Counted from the first letter of the stretch, positions 55,140 to 64,000 are shown. The stretch: DNA of 64,000 nt from Fibrobacteria bacterium AD312 (GCA_001462345.1 LIUM01000004.1:1-64000), one strand, 5' to 3'. Notes: generated by a model from the sequence alone, not told the origin. Program-made: numbers and translations.

Positions 55140-56530
55140 TGTTATTAGAGTTAGAATCGGCTCCAAGTTCCGCTTGCTTAAGGCTAATCCCTTTAGAAAT
55201 AATGCAACGTTATTTTCTTTTTCCTTTTAGCTTAAATGAAGAAGATCATGTTCTTTCAGTTGCCTTTTCTGATTCTGATGATTTTGATTTAATGGCTGAT
55301 TTGCAGGCCATTACAGGGTGTTGGATTCAACCATTTCAATCCACATCGGAACGGATTTTAGAATGGATTGATGCCTATTGCCATACAATGACTTCAACAA
55401 ATGCTAAAGGATTTATTAATACAACTTCGCAGCAATCCCCAGTTGTTCGATTAGTTGACGAGATTATTTCTGAAGCCATGCATGGCGGAATTTCGGATAT
55501 TCATTTTGAACCTGGAGAACGAGAACTATTAGTCCGTTTTAGAAAAGATGGTGTTTTAGTCATCGTAAGAAAACTATCTGTTCGGCTAATTGCAGAAGTT
55601 ATTTCTAGGATTAAAATCATGTCTCGAATGGATATTGCAGAGCGTCGGCGACCTCAAGATGGGCGAATCCATTTTAATGACGGCAGTCGAGAAGTGGATA
55701 TTCGTGTTTCAGCTTTACCTACAGACTATGGTCAAAAAATAGTATTGCGATTGTTAGATAAGGGTAGCGTAATACATGATTTATCGGCATTAGGAATGTT
55801 GCCTAAGCATATTCAATTGGCAGAGAAAGAAATAAAAAAACCTTATGGAATGATATTGATTACTGGGCCCACGGGATCTGGAAAAACTACGACTCTTTAT
55901 ACTTTATTACAAATGATTCGTTCTTCAGAAATTAATATTTCAACAATAGAAGAACCTATTGAATATAAAATCCCAGGCATTATTCAAACGGCAGTAAATC
56001 CCAAAATTGATCTTACTTTTGCCTCTGCATTAAGAACGTTATTAAGGCAAGATCCAGATGTCATTATGGTTGGAGAAATACGAGATTCAGAAACAGCTGA
56101 ATTAGCTATTCGAGCTTCATTAACAGGGCATTTAGTCTTTTCCACATTACACACAAATGATGCTCCTTCGGCGATTGTTCGATTAATTGATATGGGAATA
56201 GAACCATTTTTAGTCGCCTCATCATTAAATATGATTATGGCTCAACGTCTTGTAAGGCGTATTTGTAGCCATTGTAAAGGAAATCCTTCAGAACAAAAAA
56301 AGTGTTTGTTTTGCGGGGGAACTGGCTTTAGAGGGCGTTTAGGGATATATGAAATGATGCCAATGACAGAGCAAATACGAGAAAAAATTCATTCTGGGTG
56401 CTCTTTAAGAGAAATCAAAGAAATTGCAAAAATAGAAGGAATGACCACATTAGCAGAAGATGGTCATGATAAAATTTTAAAAGGTTGGACCACTGAAGCA
56501 GAAGTTCTTGCTGAGGCCATGGGAGATTAA
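55139..56530 (+). CDS. Type II secretion/type IV pilus assembly ATPase (GspE/PilB family)
   Basis: The 463-residue hexameric ATPase for pilin or pseudopilin assembly. An N-terminal GspE-N-like domain (~1-80) precedes the catalytic core with SDIHFEPGERE, Walker A TGPTGSGKTTT (Lys249), an Asp-box TIEEPIEY, Walker B DPDVIMVGEIRD, the His-box and a C-terminal zinc-binding tetracysteine (Cys376, 379, 389, 392: ICSHCKG and KCLFCGG). All functional residues look intact, in contrast to the PilT-like pair at 47971-50597. It is followed after 3 nt by the secretin. Confidence 0.93.
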   Translation: MLLELESAPSSACLRLIPLEIMQRYFLFPFSLNEEDHVLSVAFSDSDDFDLMADLQAITGCWIQPFQSTSERILEWIDAYCHTMTSTNAKGFINTTSQQSPVVRLVDEIISEAMHGGISDIHFEPGERELLVRFRKDGVLVIVRKLSVRLIAEVISRIKIMSRMDIAERRRPQDGRIHFNDGSREVDIRVSALPTDYGQKIVLRLLDKGSVIHDLSALGMLPKHIQLAEKEIKKPYGMILITGPTGSGKTTTLYTLLQMIRSSEINISTIEEPIEYKIPGIIQTAVNPKIDLTFASALRTLLRQDPDVIMVGEIRDSETAELAIRASLTGHLVFSTLHTNDAPSAIVRLIDMGIEPFLVASSLNMIMAQRLVRRICSHCKGNPSEQKKCLFCGGTGFRGRLGIYEMMPMTEQIREKIHSGCSLREIKEIAKIEGMTTLAEDGHDKILKGWTTEAEVLAEAMGD

Positions 56531-56533
56531 AAA

Positions 56534-58435
56534 ATGTTCGTGAATAAGATAAAAATAACCTTATTTATTTTCTGTACAGCAATTGCAGTTTATGCTGAAG
56601 ATGTTCTTCAGGATTTACCGATTTCTGATTCATTGATGATTTCTAGTTTGAATGTAAAAGACACTGAAATTAGAGATCTTCTTCAAGGTTTAGCAGTACA
56701 ATATGATTTGAATTTATTTTTAGATCCAGAAGTAAAAGGACCTGTCACCGTTAATTTTAATAAGCAAAAATTAAAAGATGCTTTACAGATTTTATTATCT
56801 CGAAATGGTTATATCTATTCTGTAGATCATGGTGTCATTTCCGTACGTAAACCACTTCCAAAGGCACCACCACCACCTCCTAAACCTAAAGAATTACGTT
56901 TTGAAATTATTTGGGAAAAAAATCTTTTAAGTGTGGATGTTGAAAAAGCACCTTTAGAAAAATTAGTGCGTAGTATTATTGAAAAAACAAATCAAAATGT
57001 CATTATTGAACCAGGAATAAATGCAGAAGTCAATGTTTTCTTAAAGTCATTGCCTTTTGATCAAGCCATGAAGCTTATTGCCGATGGGCAAGGTTTAGAA
57101 TTAAGAGAAGAAAAGGGCTTATTCACATTAGCAAGGCCTTCGTGGGATTTTGGTGGTGCCAAAGGCGATAATGCGGGTGGCAACAAAGGTGGAAAATTTA
57201 GAGTCAAGTTATATAAAGATTCTTTAATGATGGTCGAAGCATTAGATGCTCCTTTAGCTCTATTAATAGGAGAAATTTTTGCTCAAGCTAAAATGAATAC
57301 GGTTGTTTATGGAAAATTAGAAGGGCAAGCGACTGCAAGAATGGATAGTGTTTCCATCCGGGATGTTTTAAAATTCTTATTTAAGGGAACCTCTTATACT
57401 TTTTGGGAACGAAATGGTGTTTATTTTATTGGCCCACATGAAATGCAAACAGCAGACAATTCTTTGCTAATTCGCTTAAAGCATTTACGTGCAGAAGATG
57501 TAATCAAATTATTGCCTTCGACCCTTACTAAATCGATTCAAATTCAAGTGGTTCGCTCACAAAATGCTTTGATTGCAACAGGAACGTATGATGTTTTAGA
57601 TGCCATTTCTCAATATGTTGAAAAAATAGATTTACCTGTACCTCAAATTTTGATTGAAGTATTGGTTGTTGATATCGATATGGAAAAAGGGCGTAGCTAT
57701 GGGTTGGACTTATTATTAGGGGATGCATCAAAGGTGCAGAGTTCCGAAACCATTTTCCCTGCTGTGGAATCTGTTTTTAATCGAGATCAACTCCAAAGTG
57801 GTTTAAGTAAAATCGGTTTAGGAGATGTTATTTCTTTACCTAAAAATTTTATAGCCAAGGTTCATGCTTTAGAACAAGAAAAAATATTAAATGTAAAAGC
57901 GAGATCGCAAATAGCCACTCTTAATGGAGAAACGGCTGTTCTCACTATTGGGCAAACTCAATATTATATGTTAACGACAGAAGTGGATTACAATCAGGGA
58001 GATGCGCTCACCGCTAAAACAACACAACGATTTGAAAAAGTAGAAGCCAATTCTAATATTACGGTCACTCCTTATGTGACTGGAGAAGGGGAGATTACTT
58101 GTGAAATAGTACCTGATTTTTCTGAACCCGAAAAATCATTTAACTCTTCAGAAATGCCTACATTAAATAAACGCTACGTTAAATCTTCGGTTCGTTTACG
58201 TAACGGAGAAACGATTGTCTTAGGTGGAATGGTCAAAGAATCAGAGACAGATGTGTTTAAGCAACTCCCTTTTCTAGGTTCTATTCCAGTGATTGGATGG
58301 TTATTTAAAAATGTAGAGCATGTGGTTAGTCGAAGTCAATTGCTCATTTTTGTCACGCCTTCTATTTATTATGGTAGTGAGGGAAGTGTTGATATTGAAA
58401 AAGAGATTGAGAAAAATAGTGAAATAAAGAAATGA
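56534..58435 (+). CDS. Secretin (GspD/PilQ family)
   Basis: The 633-residue outer-membrane channel has a signal peptide, then three STN-like or N-domain units (~30-105, ~115-200, ~225-300) and a secretin domain (~315-620). Typical segments are TEIRDLLQGLAVQYDLN, ARSQIATLNGETAVLTIGQTQYYML, LRNGETIVLGGMVKES and the terminal QLLIFVTPSIYY. A Pro-rich linker (KAPPPPPKPKE) lies near residue 110. It is followed by an ATGA overlap with the PilM/PilN-like gene. The last ~20 residues are charged. Confidence 0.92.
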   Translation: MFVNKIKITLFIFCTAIAVYAEDVLQDLPISDSLMISSLNVKDTEIRDLLQGLAVQYDLNLFLDPEVKGPVTVNFNKQKLKDALQILLSRNGYIYSVDHGVISVRKPLPKAPPPPPKPKELRFEIIWEKNLLSVDVEKAPLEKLVRSIIEKTNQNVIIEPGINAEVNVFLKSLPFDQAMKLIADGQGLELREEKGLFTLARPSWDFGGAKGDNAGGNKGGKFRVKLYKDSLMMVEALDAPLALLIGEIFAQAKMNTVVYGKLEGQATARMDSVSIRDVLKFLFKGTSYTFWERNGVYFIGPHEMQTADNSLLIRLKHLRAEDVIKLLPSTLTKSIQIQVVRSQNALIATGTYDVLDAISQYVEKIDLPVPQILIEVLVVDIDMEKGRSYGLDLLLGDASKVQSSETIFPAVESVFNRDQLQSGLSKIGLGDVISLPKNFIAKVHALEQEKILNVKARSQIATLNGETAVLTIGQTQYYMLTTEVDYNQGDALTAKTTQRFEKVEANSNITVTPYVTGEGEITCEIVPDFSEPEKSFNSSEMPTLNKRYVKSSVRLRNGETIVLGGMVKESETDVFKQLPFLGSIPVIGWLFKNVEHVVSRSQLLIFVTPSIYYGSEGSVDIEKEIEKNSEIKK

Positions 58436-59691
58436 ATTATTTAAACCTGTGTTTAGGCAATTTTTGGTGGACCATAGAAATTTCTACTTCTGGAACTCGA
58501 TTAATTCGATGGCTGAAGAACGGGAAGTCAATAGAAAAGCTGGATTACTTTGAAGGCACCTTAGAAGAATGTTTCCAATACCTTATTTTACATGGGTCTT
58601 CTTTAGATGGCGTTTTGGTGGCTGAAGATTCAATACCTTATCGTTTTTTATCTCTAGAAGAGTATCATCAAATTCAATCTAGCCCAAATGAAGCCAATTT
58701 TTTACCAGGGATTTCTGTTTCTGAATTACAAGTAATAGAAAGCTTGAGTGAAAATGCGGTAGCGATATGTGGAAAAAGACGATATGATGATTTGATGAAT
58801 GAAATAAAACAACAAGGATTTATTCCTATAAGTGTTGTTCCAGCGGCTTTTTTATATGCGAGCTATTTTCCTTTAGATAAAAAAGAAAATGGACAGATTT
58901 TTATTCGGGTGACAAAAACATTTTTTGAAATATGGGTTTTTAATAATGGAGCCTTTTTATCTTGTCATCGTTTTTTAGAAGATGCAAATCGGTTGGATGT
59001 ATTTTTAAATCAATTTTATACCAATCGTTACCCACTATCTAATGATTATTCGATTTCTTTAATAGAAAATGAGATACTAGATGCTACAACGGTTTCTGCA
59101 AAGATTAATAAAAAAGTAAACTCCATTTCTTTACAAGAGGACATTTTAAAACGACTTGCAGAAGATGCTTGGATGCAAAAAATGGAGAAGTCTTCTATGG
59201 GGCGTTTACGTGAAATCGATTGGTTTCGTAAGATACTAAAGAGTTTCGGCTTATTTTCTTTAGCGTCATTAGCTCTAGTAGTTATTCTTTGGCTATTAAT
59301 GAATGTCTATAGTTTTTATACTCAAAAAGATAAATTAGAATTAGAAAAGAAAATAGAAGCTAGAAAAGAAATGGCTTTGATTACTCAGAAACTTGAAAAA
59401 GATAGAATACAACTAGAGTCTTTATTAATGCAAAGAACACGTCATTCTTCTTCTTTAACAGAACTAGTTTCAACTTTACCAGACAACATGTGGCTTTCTC
59501 AGATAGAAATACAAGGGAACCGAATTTCTATACAAGGCTATGCTTCTCAAGAAGAGGAGGTTTCCCTCTATCTTTCTAGGCTCGAAAAATCTTCTATATT
59601 CACTCGAGTACGCTTAAAGACAACCGAAAAAACGAGCTGGAAGAAAAAGGCCGTCGTTCGTTTTGACCTTGTTGCAGAGGAGGCTTTATGA
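58432..59691 (+). CDS. PilM-PilN-like (GspL-like) fusion protein
   Basis: The 419-residue protein joins an N-terminal actin-like region (~1-240, with segments such as VVPAAFLYASYF) and a PilN-like part: a membrane helix (~275-297), a coiled coil (KLELEKKIEARKEMALITQKLEKD) and a ferredoxin-like end (LPDNMWLSQIEIQGNRISIQGYASQEEEVSLYLSRLEKS). This is the arrangement of GspL, or of PilM and PilN fused. It links the cytoplasmic ATPase to the periplasmic platform. The PilM part is divergent. It overlaps its neighbours by 4 nt. Confidence 0.78.
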   Translation: MNYLNLCLGNFWWTIEISTSGTRLIRWLKNGKSIEKLDYFEGTLEECFQYLILHGSSLDGVLVAEDSIPYRFLSLEEYHQIQSSPNEANFLPGISVSELQVIESLSENAVAICGKRRYDDLMNEIKQQGFIPISVVPAAFLYASYFPLDKKENGQIFIRVTKTFFEIWVFNNGAFLSCHRFLEDANRLDVFLNQFYTNRYPLSNDYSISLIENEILDATTVSAKINKKVNSISLQEDILKRLAEDAWMQKMEKSSMGRLREIDWFRKILKSFGLFSLASLALVVILWLLMNVYSFYTQKDKLELEKKIEARKEMALITQKLEKDRIQLESLLMQRTRHSSSLTELVSTLPDNMWLSQIEIQGNRISIQGYASQEEEVSLYLSRLEKSSIFTRVRLKTTEKTSWKKKAVVRFDLVAEEAL

Positions 59692-60209
59692 TTTCACGTT
59701 ATCGGTATATCCTCTCTTCTATAGCCGTTGTCATTGTATTTGTCTTCTTTTTTATTAAAGCCTTGCTGCCTTTAGCAAATTCAGTGGGGGTTCGCTTTTT
59801 TGAAACCGTAAATGAAATGAAGGTTCTTCATCAAGTAGGTGAAAATCACGTAGTGACGGATTCTTTACTTGAAGAATATCGAGTCACCTTAAAACAAATG
59901 GATGCTTTTTTAGGAACGAATAAATCGGCTTCCGATATATTGAAATTACTTTTAGATTTATCGCAGCAACACCAACTTGTTTTATTAGATCTTTCGACTC
60001 AAGAACCAGAGTCAAAAACACATAGCACAGAATACCCTGTTGTATTTCAGGCTTTAGGGGAGTTTCCAAAAATCCATCGCTTTTTAACAGATGTAGAAAA
60101 TAGTGATTTATGCATAAAGGTATCTACTATTCGTATGGAACGAGAAGACTCTGGACGAGCCAAAGCATCAGTTGAATTATCAGTATTTGTGCGGGAGCCA
60201 TTACCATGA
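59688..60209 (+). CDS. PilO/GspM-like inner-membrane platform protein
   Basis: The 173-residue protein has one N-terminal membrane helix (~8-28), a coiled coil (~40-70) and a ferredoxin-like periplasmic domain (FQALGEFPKIHRFLTDVENSDLCIKVSTIRMERED), matching PilO. PilO and PilN normally form a heterodimer; here PilN is encoded just upstream. It overlaps the next gene by 4 nt. Confidence 0.78.
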   Translation: MISRYRYILSSIAVVIVFVFFFIKALLPLANSVGVRFFETVNEMKVLHQVGENHVVTDSLLEEYRVTLKQMDAFLGTNKSASDILKLLLDLSQQHQLVLLDLSTQEPESKTHSTEYPVVFQALGEFPKIHRFLTDVENSDLCIKVSTIRMEREDSGRAKASVELSVFVREPLP

Positions 60210-60673
60210 ATCGATGGATTGCTTTATTATTAATGTTTGGTTTAGTCTTTTGGGGCGTAGTTATTTATCGAATGACAGAAAAACTGCCAAGCTCTAAACC
60301 GTTAATTGAAAATACGGTGGCAACCATGTCTATAGAAGACATCACTCGTTTAAGTAAAAAACAAAAAGCACCACCCAAAGAATTAAAAAATCCTTTTTCG
60401 ATACCTTCGATATATCGACCGACAATAAAAAATACAAAGCCAACAGTTGCTGTTGTTGAAAATACAAAACCAGAAAAACCTATCGTTGCAAAACCAGCAA
60501 TTACCTTAGACGCCATTTTACCTGGAGATCGTCCAGTCGCCATATTACGATATAAAGGATCAACTTCTGTTGTTCGAGTAGATCAAGAAATCTGGTCTGT
60601 AAAAATTAAAAGCATTACAAGCGAATCGGTCACCATAGAATATGCTGGTGTTTTATTTGAAATCAGAAAATAA
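60206..60673 (+). CDS. PilP/GspC-like protein
   Basis: The 155-residue protein has a single N-terminal membrane helix, a disordered Lys/Pro-rich linker (~50-95) and a small C-terminal beta domain (LDAILPGDRPVAILRYKGSTSVVRVDQEIWSVKIKSI) like the HR or PilP domain, which contacts the secretin. The assignment rests on layout and neighbours more than on sequence. Confidence 0.65.
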   Translation: MNRWIALLLMFGLVFWGVVIYRMTEKLPSSKPLIENTVATMSIEDITRLSKKQKAPPKELKNPFSIPSIYRPTIKNTKPTVAVVENTKPEKPIVAKPAITLDAILPGDRPVAILRYKGSTSVVRVDQEIWSVKIKSITSESVTIEYAGVLFEIRK

Positions 60674-61886
60674 AAAGGGAATAGTGATTCCTTTAGTGTT
60701 GGGTATTTTATTAATCCTCGGTTTTTTAGCTAATTCTTTTTATCAAATGGTATTAACAGAAAAGAATGAAGAATGGCGTCGGTATCAAAAAACACAGGCA
60801 GAATTTTCAATATTAAGCGGCATAGAGTATACTAGCAAAAAAATAAAACAATCAAAAGAACCTTGGCGCACTTCAGAATTGAAGCATGCTTCATCGGATT
60901 CCGCTGTTGTTTTTTCTGTGGCAGTAGAACAAGAGGGCTCCTTTGGCATAGCAAAAGTAAAATCTAATAAGCCAGAAGACTCCCTAGTTTTTAGAATCGG
61001 GTATTTATTAAAAAATAAGCAAGCATTCACTTTATTAGATCCAAGCGCATCAATAGCCCTAGCTGGAAATGCGTCCATTGATGGAAACGTCGCTATGCAT
61101 CATCCACGAGTAGAAAAAAGCATCCATTATAAAATGCCTGCGACTTCTTTAGCGACTTTTAAAGGGGATACCATAGGGGAGAACAATCCTTTATGGGATT
61201 CCATCGCCTTTTACCCAGAAAATACGAGAAATTTTATAAATGCAAAAAGAAACATCCCAAAAAATAAGTGCTTGTTTGATGCTAAGGATGTATTGAGCGG
61301 AGACTACTATTGTAAAAGTATCGTTATACAGGGAGATGCAAATTGTATAAGCTGTCGATTATTTGCAGAAAAAATAATTGTACGTGGCCGTAGCAACTTA
61401 AAAAAAGCATTACTTACAGCAAATACAATCCAATTAGAAGAAGAAGCCCTAATTTCTGGCGAAGTACTAGCGAGAGACACAATCACCATCAATTTGGAAA
61501 AAAAACAAATTGAAAAAACCGTTTACACATTACTCGGCCAAAAAAAAGGCCCTGTTGAGTATGTTGGGCATATCAATATGATTCGATTTGAAGGAGAAGC
61601 TCTTGTATTATATTTAGGAGACCATTGGGATTCTTCTTTACCAGGACAAAGCGTTTCAATAAAAGAAGCTGTAAAATTACGAGGCCTTGTTATTGTCAAT
61701 GGAAATATTGAGATTCAAGGAGAAGTTAGGGGAGGTGTGGTTGCTTCTTATTTAGGATTTGAAGAATCAGGTACTTTTTGGCGAGGCTTTTTAAAAAACG
61801 GAAAAATAATATCCGATACCTCTATTACAATACTCGTTCCAGATGCTTTTCGAATGCGTGGAGAGCTAACTTATGAATACAAATAA
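60642..61886 (+). CDS. Large prepilin-like minor pilin with polymer-forming repeats
   Basis: The 414-residue protein starts with a prepilin-like segment: a short Lys-rich leader ending KKG, then IVIPLVLGILLILGFLANSF, as in PilX/GspK-type proteins. The N-terminal ~130 residues after that resemble PilX. Residues ~140-400 are strand-rich with spaced short repeats (SIVIQGDANCIS, KIIVRGRSNLKKALLTANTIQLEEEALISGEVLARDTI, LRGLVIVNGNIEIQGEVRGGVV), suggesting a beta-helix like bactofilins or polymer-forming cytoskeletal domains. The start at 60642 overlaps the preceding gene by 32 nt; a TTG at 60657 is an alternative. Confidence 0.65.
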   Translation: MLVFYLKSENKKGIVIPLVLGILLILGFLANSFYQMVLTEKNEEWRRYQKTQAEFSILSGIEYTSKKIKQSKEPWRTSELKHASSDSAVVFSVAVEQEGSFGIAKVKSNKPEDSLVFRIGYLLKNKQAFTLLDPSASIALAGNASIDGNVAMHHPRVEKSIHYKMPATSLATFKGDTIGENNPLWDSIAFYPENTRNFINAKRNIPKNKCLFDAKDVLSGDYYCKSIVIQGDANCISCRLFAEKIIVRGRSNLKKALLTANTIQLEEEALISGEVLARDTITINLEKKQIEKTVYTLLGQKKGPVEYVGHINMIRFEGEALVLYLGDHWDSSLPGQSVSIKEAVKLRGLVIVNGNIEIQGEVRGGVVASYLGFEESGTFWRGFLKNGKIISDTSITILVPDAFRMRGELTYEYK

Positions 61887-62208
61887 AAAAGGCGCTACAC
61901 TTATAGAGTTGCTTGTTGGATTTGTGATTCTTGGAACCACAGGAGTCTTGATACTAGGTTTTTTACATCGAAATCCAATGTCTCAAAAAACTCATATCCA
62001 AAATACGGGCCGAGAATTTAGTAAAAGGACACTCCTTTTAATGAAAGAACCAAAAGATACTATATATATATATACAGATAGTTTGGGTGTCATTTGGCAA
62101 ACCATATTAAAAACAGAACAGGATAATGAAGAAATTTGCGTTAAGGCGTATTCCGTAAGAAATAACCAAGACAGCACAAGAACTTTAACATACTGTATTT
62201 ACCCATGA
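61873..62208 (+). CDS. Prepilin-like protein
   Basis: The 111-residue protein has the type IV prepilin leader MNTNKKG followed by ATLIELLVGFVILGTTG (Glu at +5 conserved; Ala in place of the usual Phe at +1). The mature C-terminal part is small, with two Cys residues (EEICVKAY and LTYCIYP). It is likely a minor pilin or pseudopilin of the preceding apparatus. It overlaps neighbours on both sides (14 nt and 4 nt). Confidence 0.8.
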   Translation: MNTNKKGATLIELLVGFVILGTTGVLILGFLHRNPMSQKTHIQNTGREFSKRTLLLMKEPKDTIYIYTDSLGVIWQTILKTEQDNEEICVKAYSVRNNQDSTRTLTYCIYP

Positions 62209-62558
62209 AAAAAAGAAACAAAGGATTTACACTCATTGAATTACTAGTCACCATCGCATTGATGAGTATTTTCTCTGTATTTGCATTAAGACTATTTACG
62301 AATGGATTTATTTTACACAATGATTATCGGGCTCGTTCATTAGATTTTTTTGAAGAAACTGTAAAAAAAAGTAAGGCAGAAAAATTATTAAAAGAGCACC
62401 CTATACGCTGTGATCAAAAAGGAACATGGACTTTTAATAGTGAAAATTCAGATTCGTTAATGAATCTATTTCCTTATAAGGCAAGCCGTTGCGCCCATAA
62501 AGCAGGCGGCTGGATTGTAATCTATGCCGAGGGCTTTAGTACATTAGGCCGAATGTAA
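62205..62558 (+). CDS. Prepilin-like protein
   Basis: The 117-residue protein has a canonical leader MKKRNKG followed by FTLIELLVTIALMSIFSVFALRLF, with Phe at +1 and Glu at +5. The C-terminal part has two Cys residues (IRCDQKG and SRCAHKAGG) and is short, as in GspH or GspI-type minor pseudopilins. It is the last gene of the operon before a ~240-bp gap. Confidence 0.82.
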   Translation: MKKRNKGFTLIELLVTIALMSIFSVFALRLFTNGFILHNDYRARSLDFFEETVKKSKAEKLLKEHPIRCDQKGTWTFNSENSDSLMNLFPYKASRCAHKAGGWIVIYAEGFSTLGRM

Positions 62559-62802
62559 AAATAATTTAATGATTTCAACATATATAGACATTAATGAATC
62601 TCGAATTTATATTTAAACTTTCAGGGGATTTCTTTTCTTGGGGAGAAATTCTTTAGGGCTTCTCTAAAAATTGGTTAGCGAGAGACAAAATTGAATTAAT
62701 CAAGACAATTTTGACCGTAAATGAATTTTAGAGGTGCACTTTTTTTATTTCGATACTTTGAATGATTCAAAATAGCGAAATGATTTATAGATGGAGGCTA
62801 TT

Positions 62803-64000
62803 TTGCAAAGTCGAGTATCGGCATTAATTGCCATGATTTTAATAAGTGCTGTTGTAGCTTTGGGGCAAAGTGCAGAAACAGGAAACCCTTTTAATAAGTA
62901 TATGGCTCCAGAAGGTGGTGTTAACCCAATGTCTGGAACAGTGGCTTTGTCTAAGTCGTTGGCGAGTATTTCTGTTGGTGAAGTTTCTGTTAGCTTTGAC
63001 CTGAGTTACTCAGGAAACGTATTTAAAGAGGTAAATACACGAAATGAACAGTCCTCAGTTGGTTTAGTTGGATTAGGATGGTCTTTTGGTCGTGCAAAAA
63101 TTATTAGTGATAATCGTGGTACTAGCTTTATTGGTGATGATCAATATTATTTAGTTTCTGCATCAGGCGGCCGTTTTAAAATTTTAAAAAAAACACCTAG
63201 TGACTCAAAATGGTGGATTGAAGGAAGCCCTTATGTAAAAGTGGAACAAATTCTGGGAGAGGCAAAAGTTCCTGGAATTGATGAAACAATCACTTATGTT
63301 AAAGCGTGGAAAATTGTTGACACAAAAGGTGTTTCACATATCTATGGTGATATTGATGAATCTGATAGAACTGTTTTAACTACACCAATTAGAAATGCGA
63401 CTGAGTATGACTTATTTTGGCCTTTGAATACGGAGAATAAACTTGGATATGGTTTAGTAGGGACTGCAATTAACGGTACTCCTTATTTGTATCCGACGGT
63501 TTGGAATATAAGTAGAGAAACTGATGTTTCAAATAATTCCTTAGAATACTTCTATACTCAGATTGGGGAGGGTTTGTCTGGTTCTTTTGATGTTAAGGGT
63601 AAATGGGATTCTGGTGATAAAGAGTATACTAAAGAAACTTATTTAGCAAAGGTTATTTCTTCTAAGGGGGATACTCTTTCTTTTGAGTATGAAAACAAAG
63701 GAGAAGGTGAATTTTTTGGCGAAATTCTGGATTTTCAAGGAAGCAATGAGCAGATAGGAACCTCTGTTAAAGATATGTTCGTTGAAAAAAAGGAAAGAAA
63801 GTATTTGTCTAGGATTGATATATCTGGAAAAAATGGAAAACTTGGTTCTGTTAATCTCTGCTATTCTTCTCTTATCCCCATGACAAAAGAGGGCGTAAAA
63901 AAACAAAATCATGTAAAACGTCTTCTTTCTGCGATTAGGTATTTTAATAAGAAAGGTGAAGAAATTGATTATGAAAATTATGATTATTATACGGATTCAC
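62803..64000 (+). CDS. N-terminal part of a large RHS/SpvB-type secreted protein (runs past the window end)
   Basis: An uninterrupted frame runs to the window end (~400 codons). The start is set at TTG 62803: GGAGG lies at 62793-62797 with 5-nt spacing, and the product begins with a good signal peptide (SALIAMILISAVVALGQSAE). ATG 62791 is also in frame but sits on that GGAGG. The mature part opens with NPFNKYMAPEGGVNPMSGTVALSKSLASISVGEVSVSFDLSYSGN, the usual start of RHS/SpvB-like proteins: a cleaved N-terminus, then 'GxVxLSYSG' strands and GLGWSFGR. It is probably the N-terminal half of an RHS toxin whose core lies beyond the window. It lies 244 bp after the pilin operon on the same strand. 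Confidence 0.8.
   Translation, partial: MQSRVSALIAMILISAVVALGQSAETGNPFNKYMAPEGGVNPMSGTVALSKSLASISVGEVSVSFDLSYSGNVFKEVNTRNEQSSVGLVGLGWSFGRAKIISDNRGTSFIGDDQYYLVSASGGRFKILKKTPSDSKWWIEGSPYVKVEQILGEAKVPGIDETITYVKAWKIVDTKGVSHIYGDIDESDRTVLTTPIRNATEYDLFWPLNTENKLGYGLVGTAINGTPYLYPTVWNISRETDVSNNSLEYFYTQIGEGLSGSFDVKGKWDSGDKEYTKETYLAKVISSKGDTLSFEYENKGEGEFFGEILDFQGSNEQIGTSVKDMFVEKKERKYLSRIDISGKNGKLGSVNLCYSSLIPMTKEGVKKQNHVKRLLSAIRYFNKKGEEIDYENYDYYTDS

Noticed and set aside
1-64000. CRISPR array, rRNA genes, prophage or intact insertion sequence
   Set aside because: No regularly spaced short repeats, rRNA, phage structural genes or transposase were seen. The only repeats found are the two direct-repeat pairs described.

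Overview
The window looks like a chromosomal segment of an AT-rich Gram-negative bacterium, most likely from the FCB group, with Fibrobacterota a good candidate. Evidence for an outer membrane: a LolA-like carrier, several beta-barrel proteins, many lipoproteins, a secretin, and a PorV-like protein beside a protein with a FlgD-like C-terminal domain. A bacterial geranylgeranylglyceryl phosphate synthase, a family otherwise mainly archaeal, also fits FCB. The assignment is inference; no rRNA is present.

Layout. (1) 1-5335 is an RHS (YD-repeat) polymorphic-toxin locus: two paralogous proteins of unknown function, each followed by the same ~110-bp segment; an RHS fragment with a frameshifted tail; a small lipoprotein; a broken reading frame that resembles a metallopeptidase; and one intact RHS C-terminal protein with an overlapping Imm32-like immunity gene. 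(2) 5336-6068 is non-coding and carries a ~145-bp direct repeat. (3) 6069-17528 holds a MetH without its activation domain, a membrane protein, a maltokinase-like protein, a tRNA with CAU anticodon abutting a divergent glycogen-synthase-like gene, a lipoprotein, a two-gene DNA repair pair (nfo, AlkD-like), an OpgC-like membrane protein and a beta-barrel protein. (4) 17686-23366 holds a second barrel protein, then LolA, a beta-propeller/FlgD-like protein, a PorV-like protein and RecF. (5) 23378-27439 holds a rhomboid-like membrane protein without visible catalytic residues, a Ser/Thr kinase, a LOG-family protein and a small conserved protein.

(6) 27676-42238 is one long operon, nuoBCDEFGHIJKLMN-ispF, tightly coupled by 1-4 nt overlaps, with no nuoA at its head and with a NuoE that carries an FN3-like tail. 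(7) 42444-45835 is alaS and the ether-lipid gene. (8) 46047-52761 is an operon of a small membrane protein, an ABC ATPase and permease, two divergent PilT-like ATPases (one with Lys to Arg in Walker A) and a PlpD-like patatin/barrel protein. (9) MltG and a small secreted protein follow.

(10) 54468-62558 is a compact type II secretion/type IV pilus-like operon: lipoprotein, GspE/PilB, secretin, a PilM-PilN fusion, PilO, PilP/GspC, a large prepilin-like protein and two prepilins. No PilC/GspF platform gene or prepilin peptidase is present. A large RHS-type secreted protein starts at 62803 and runs off the window. So the window is bounded by RHS loci at both ends, one of them directly behind a secretion/pilus operon. 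The strongest leads for something new are the PilT-like pair with its ABC transporter and patatin neighbours, and the pilus-like operon beside an RHS gene.
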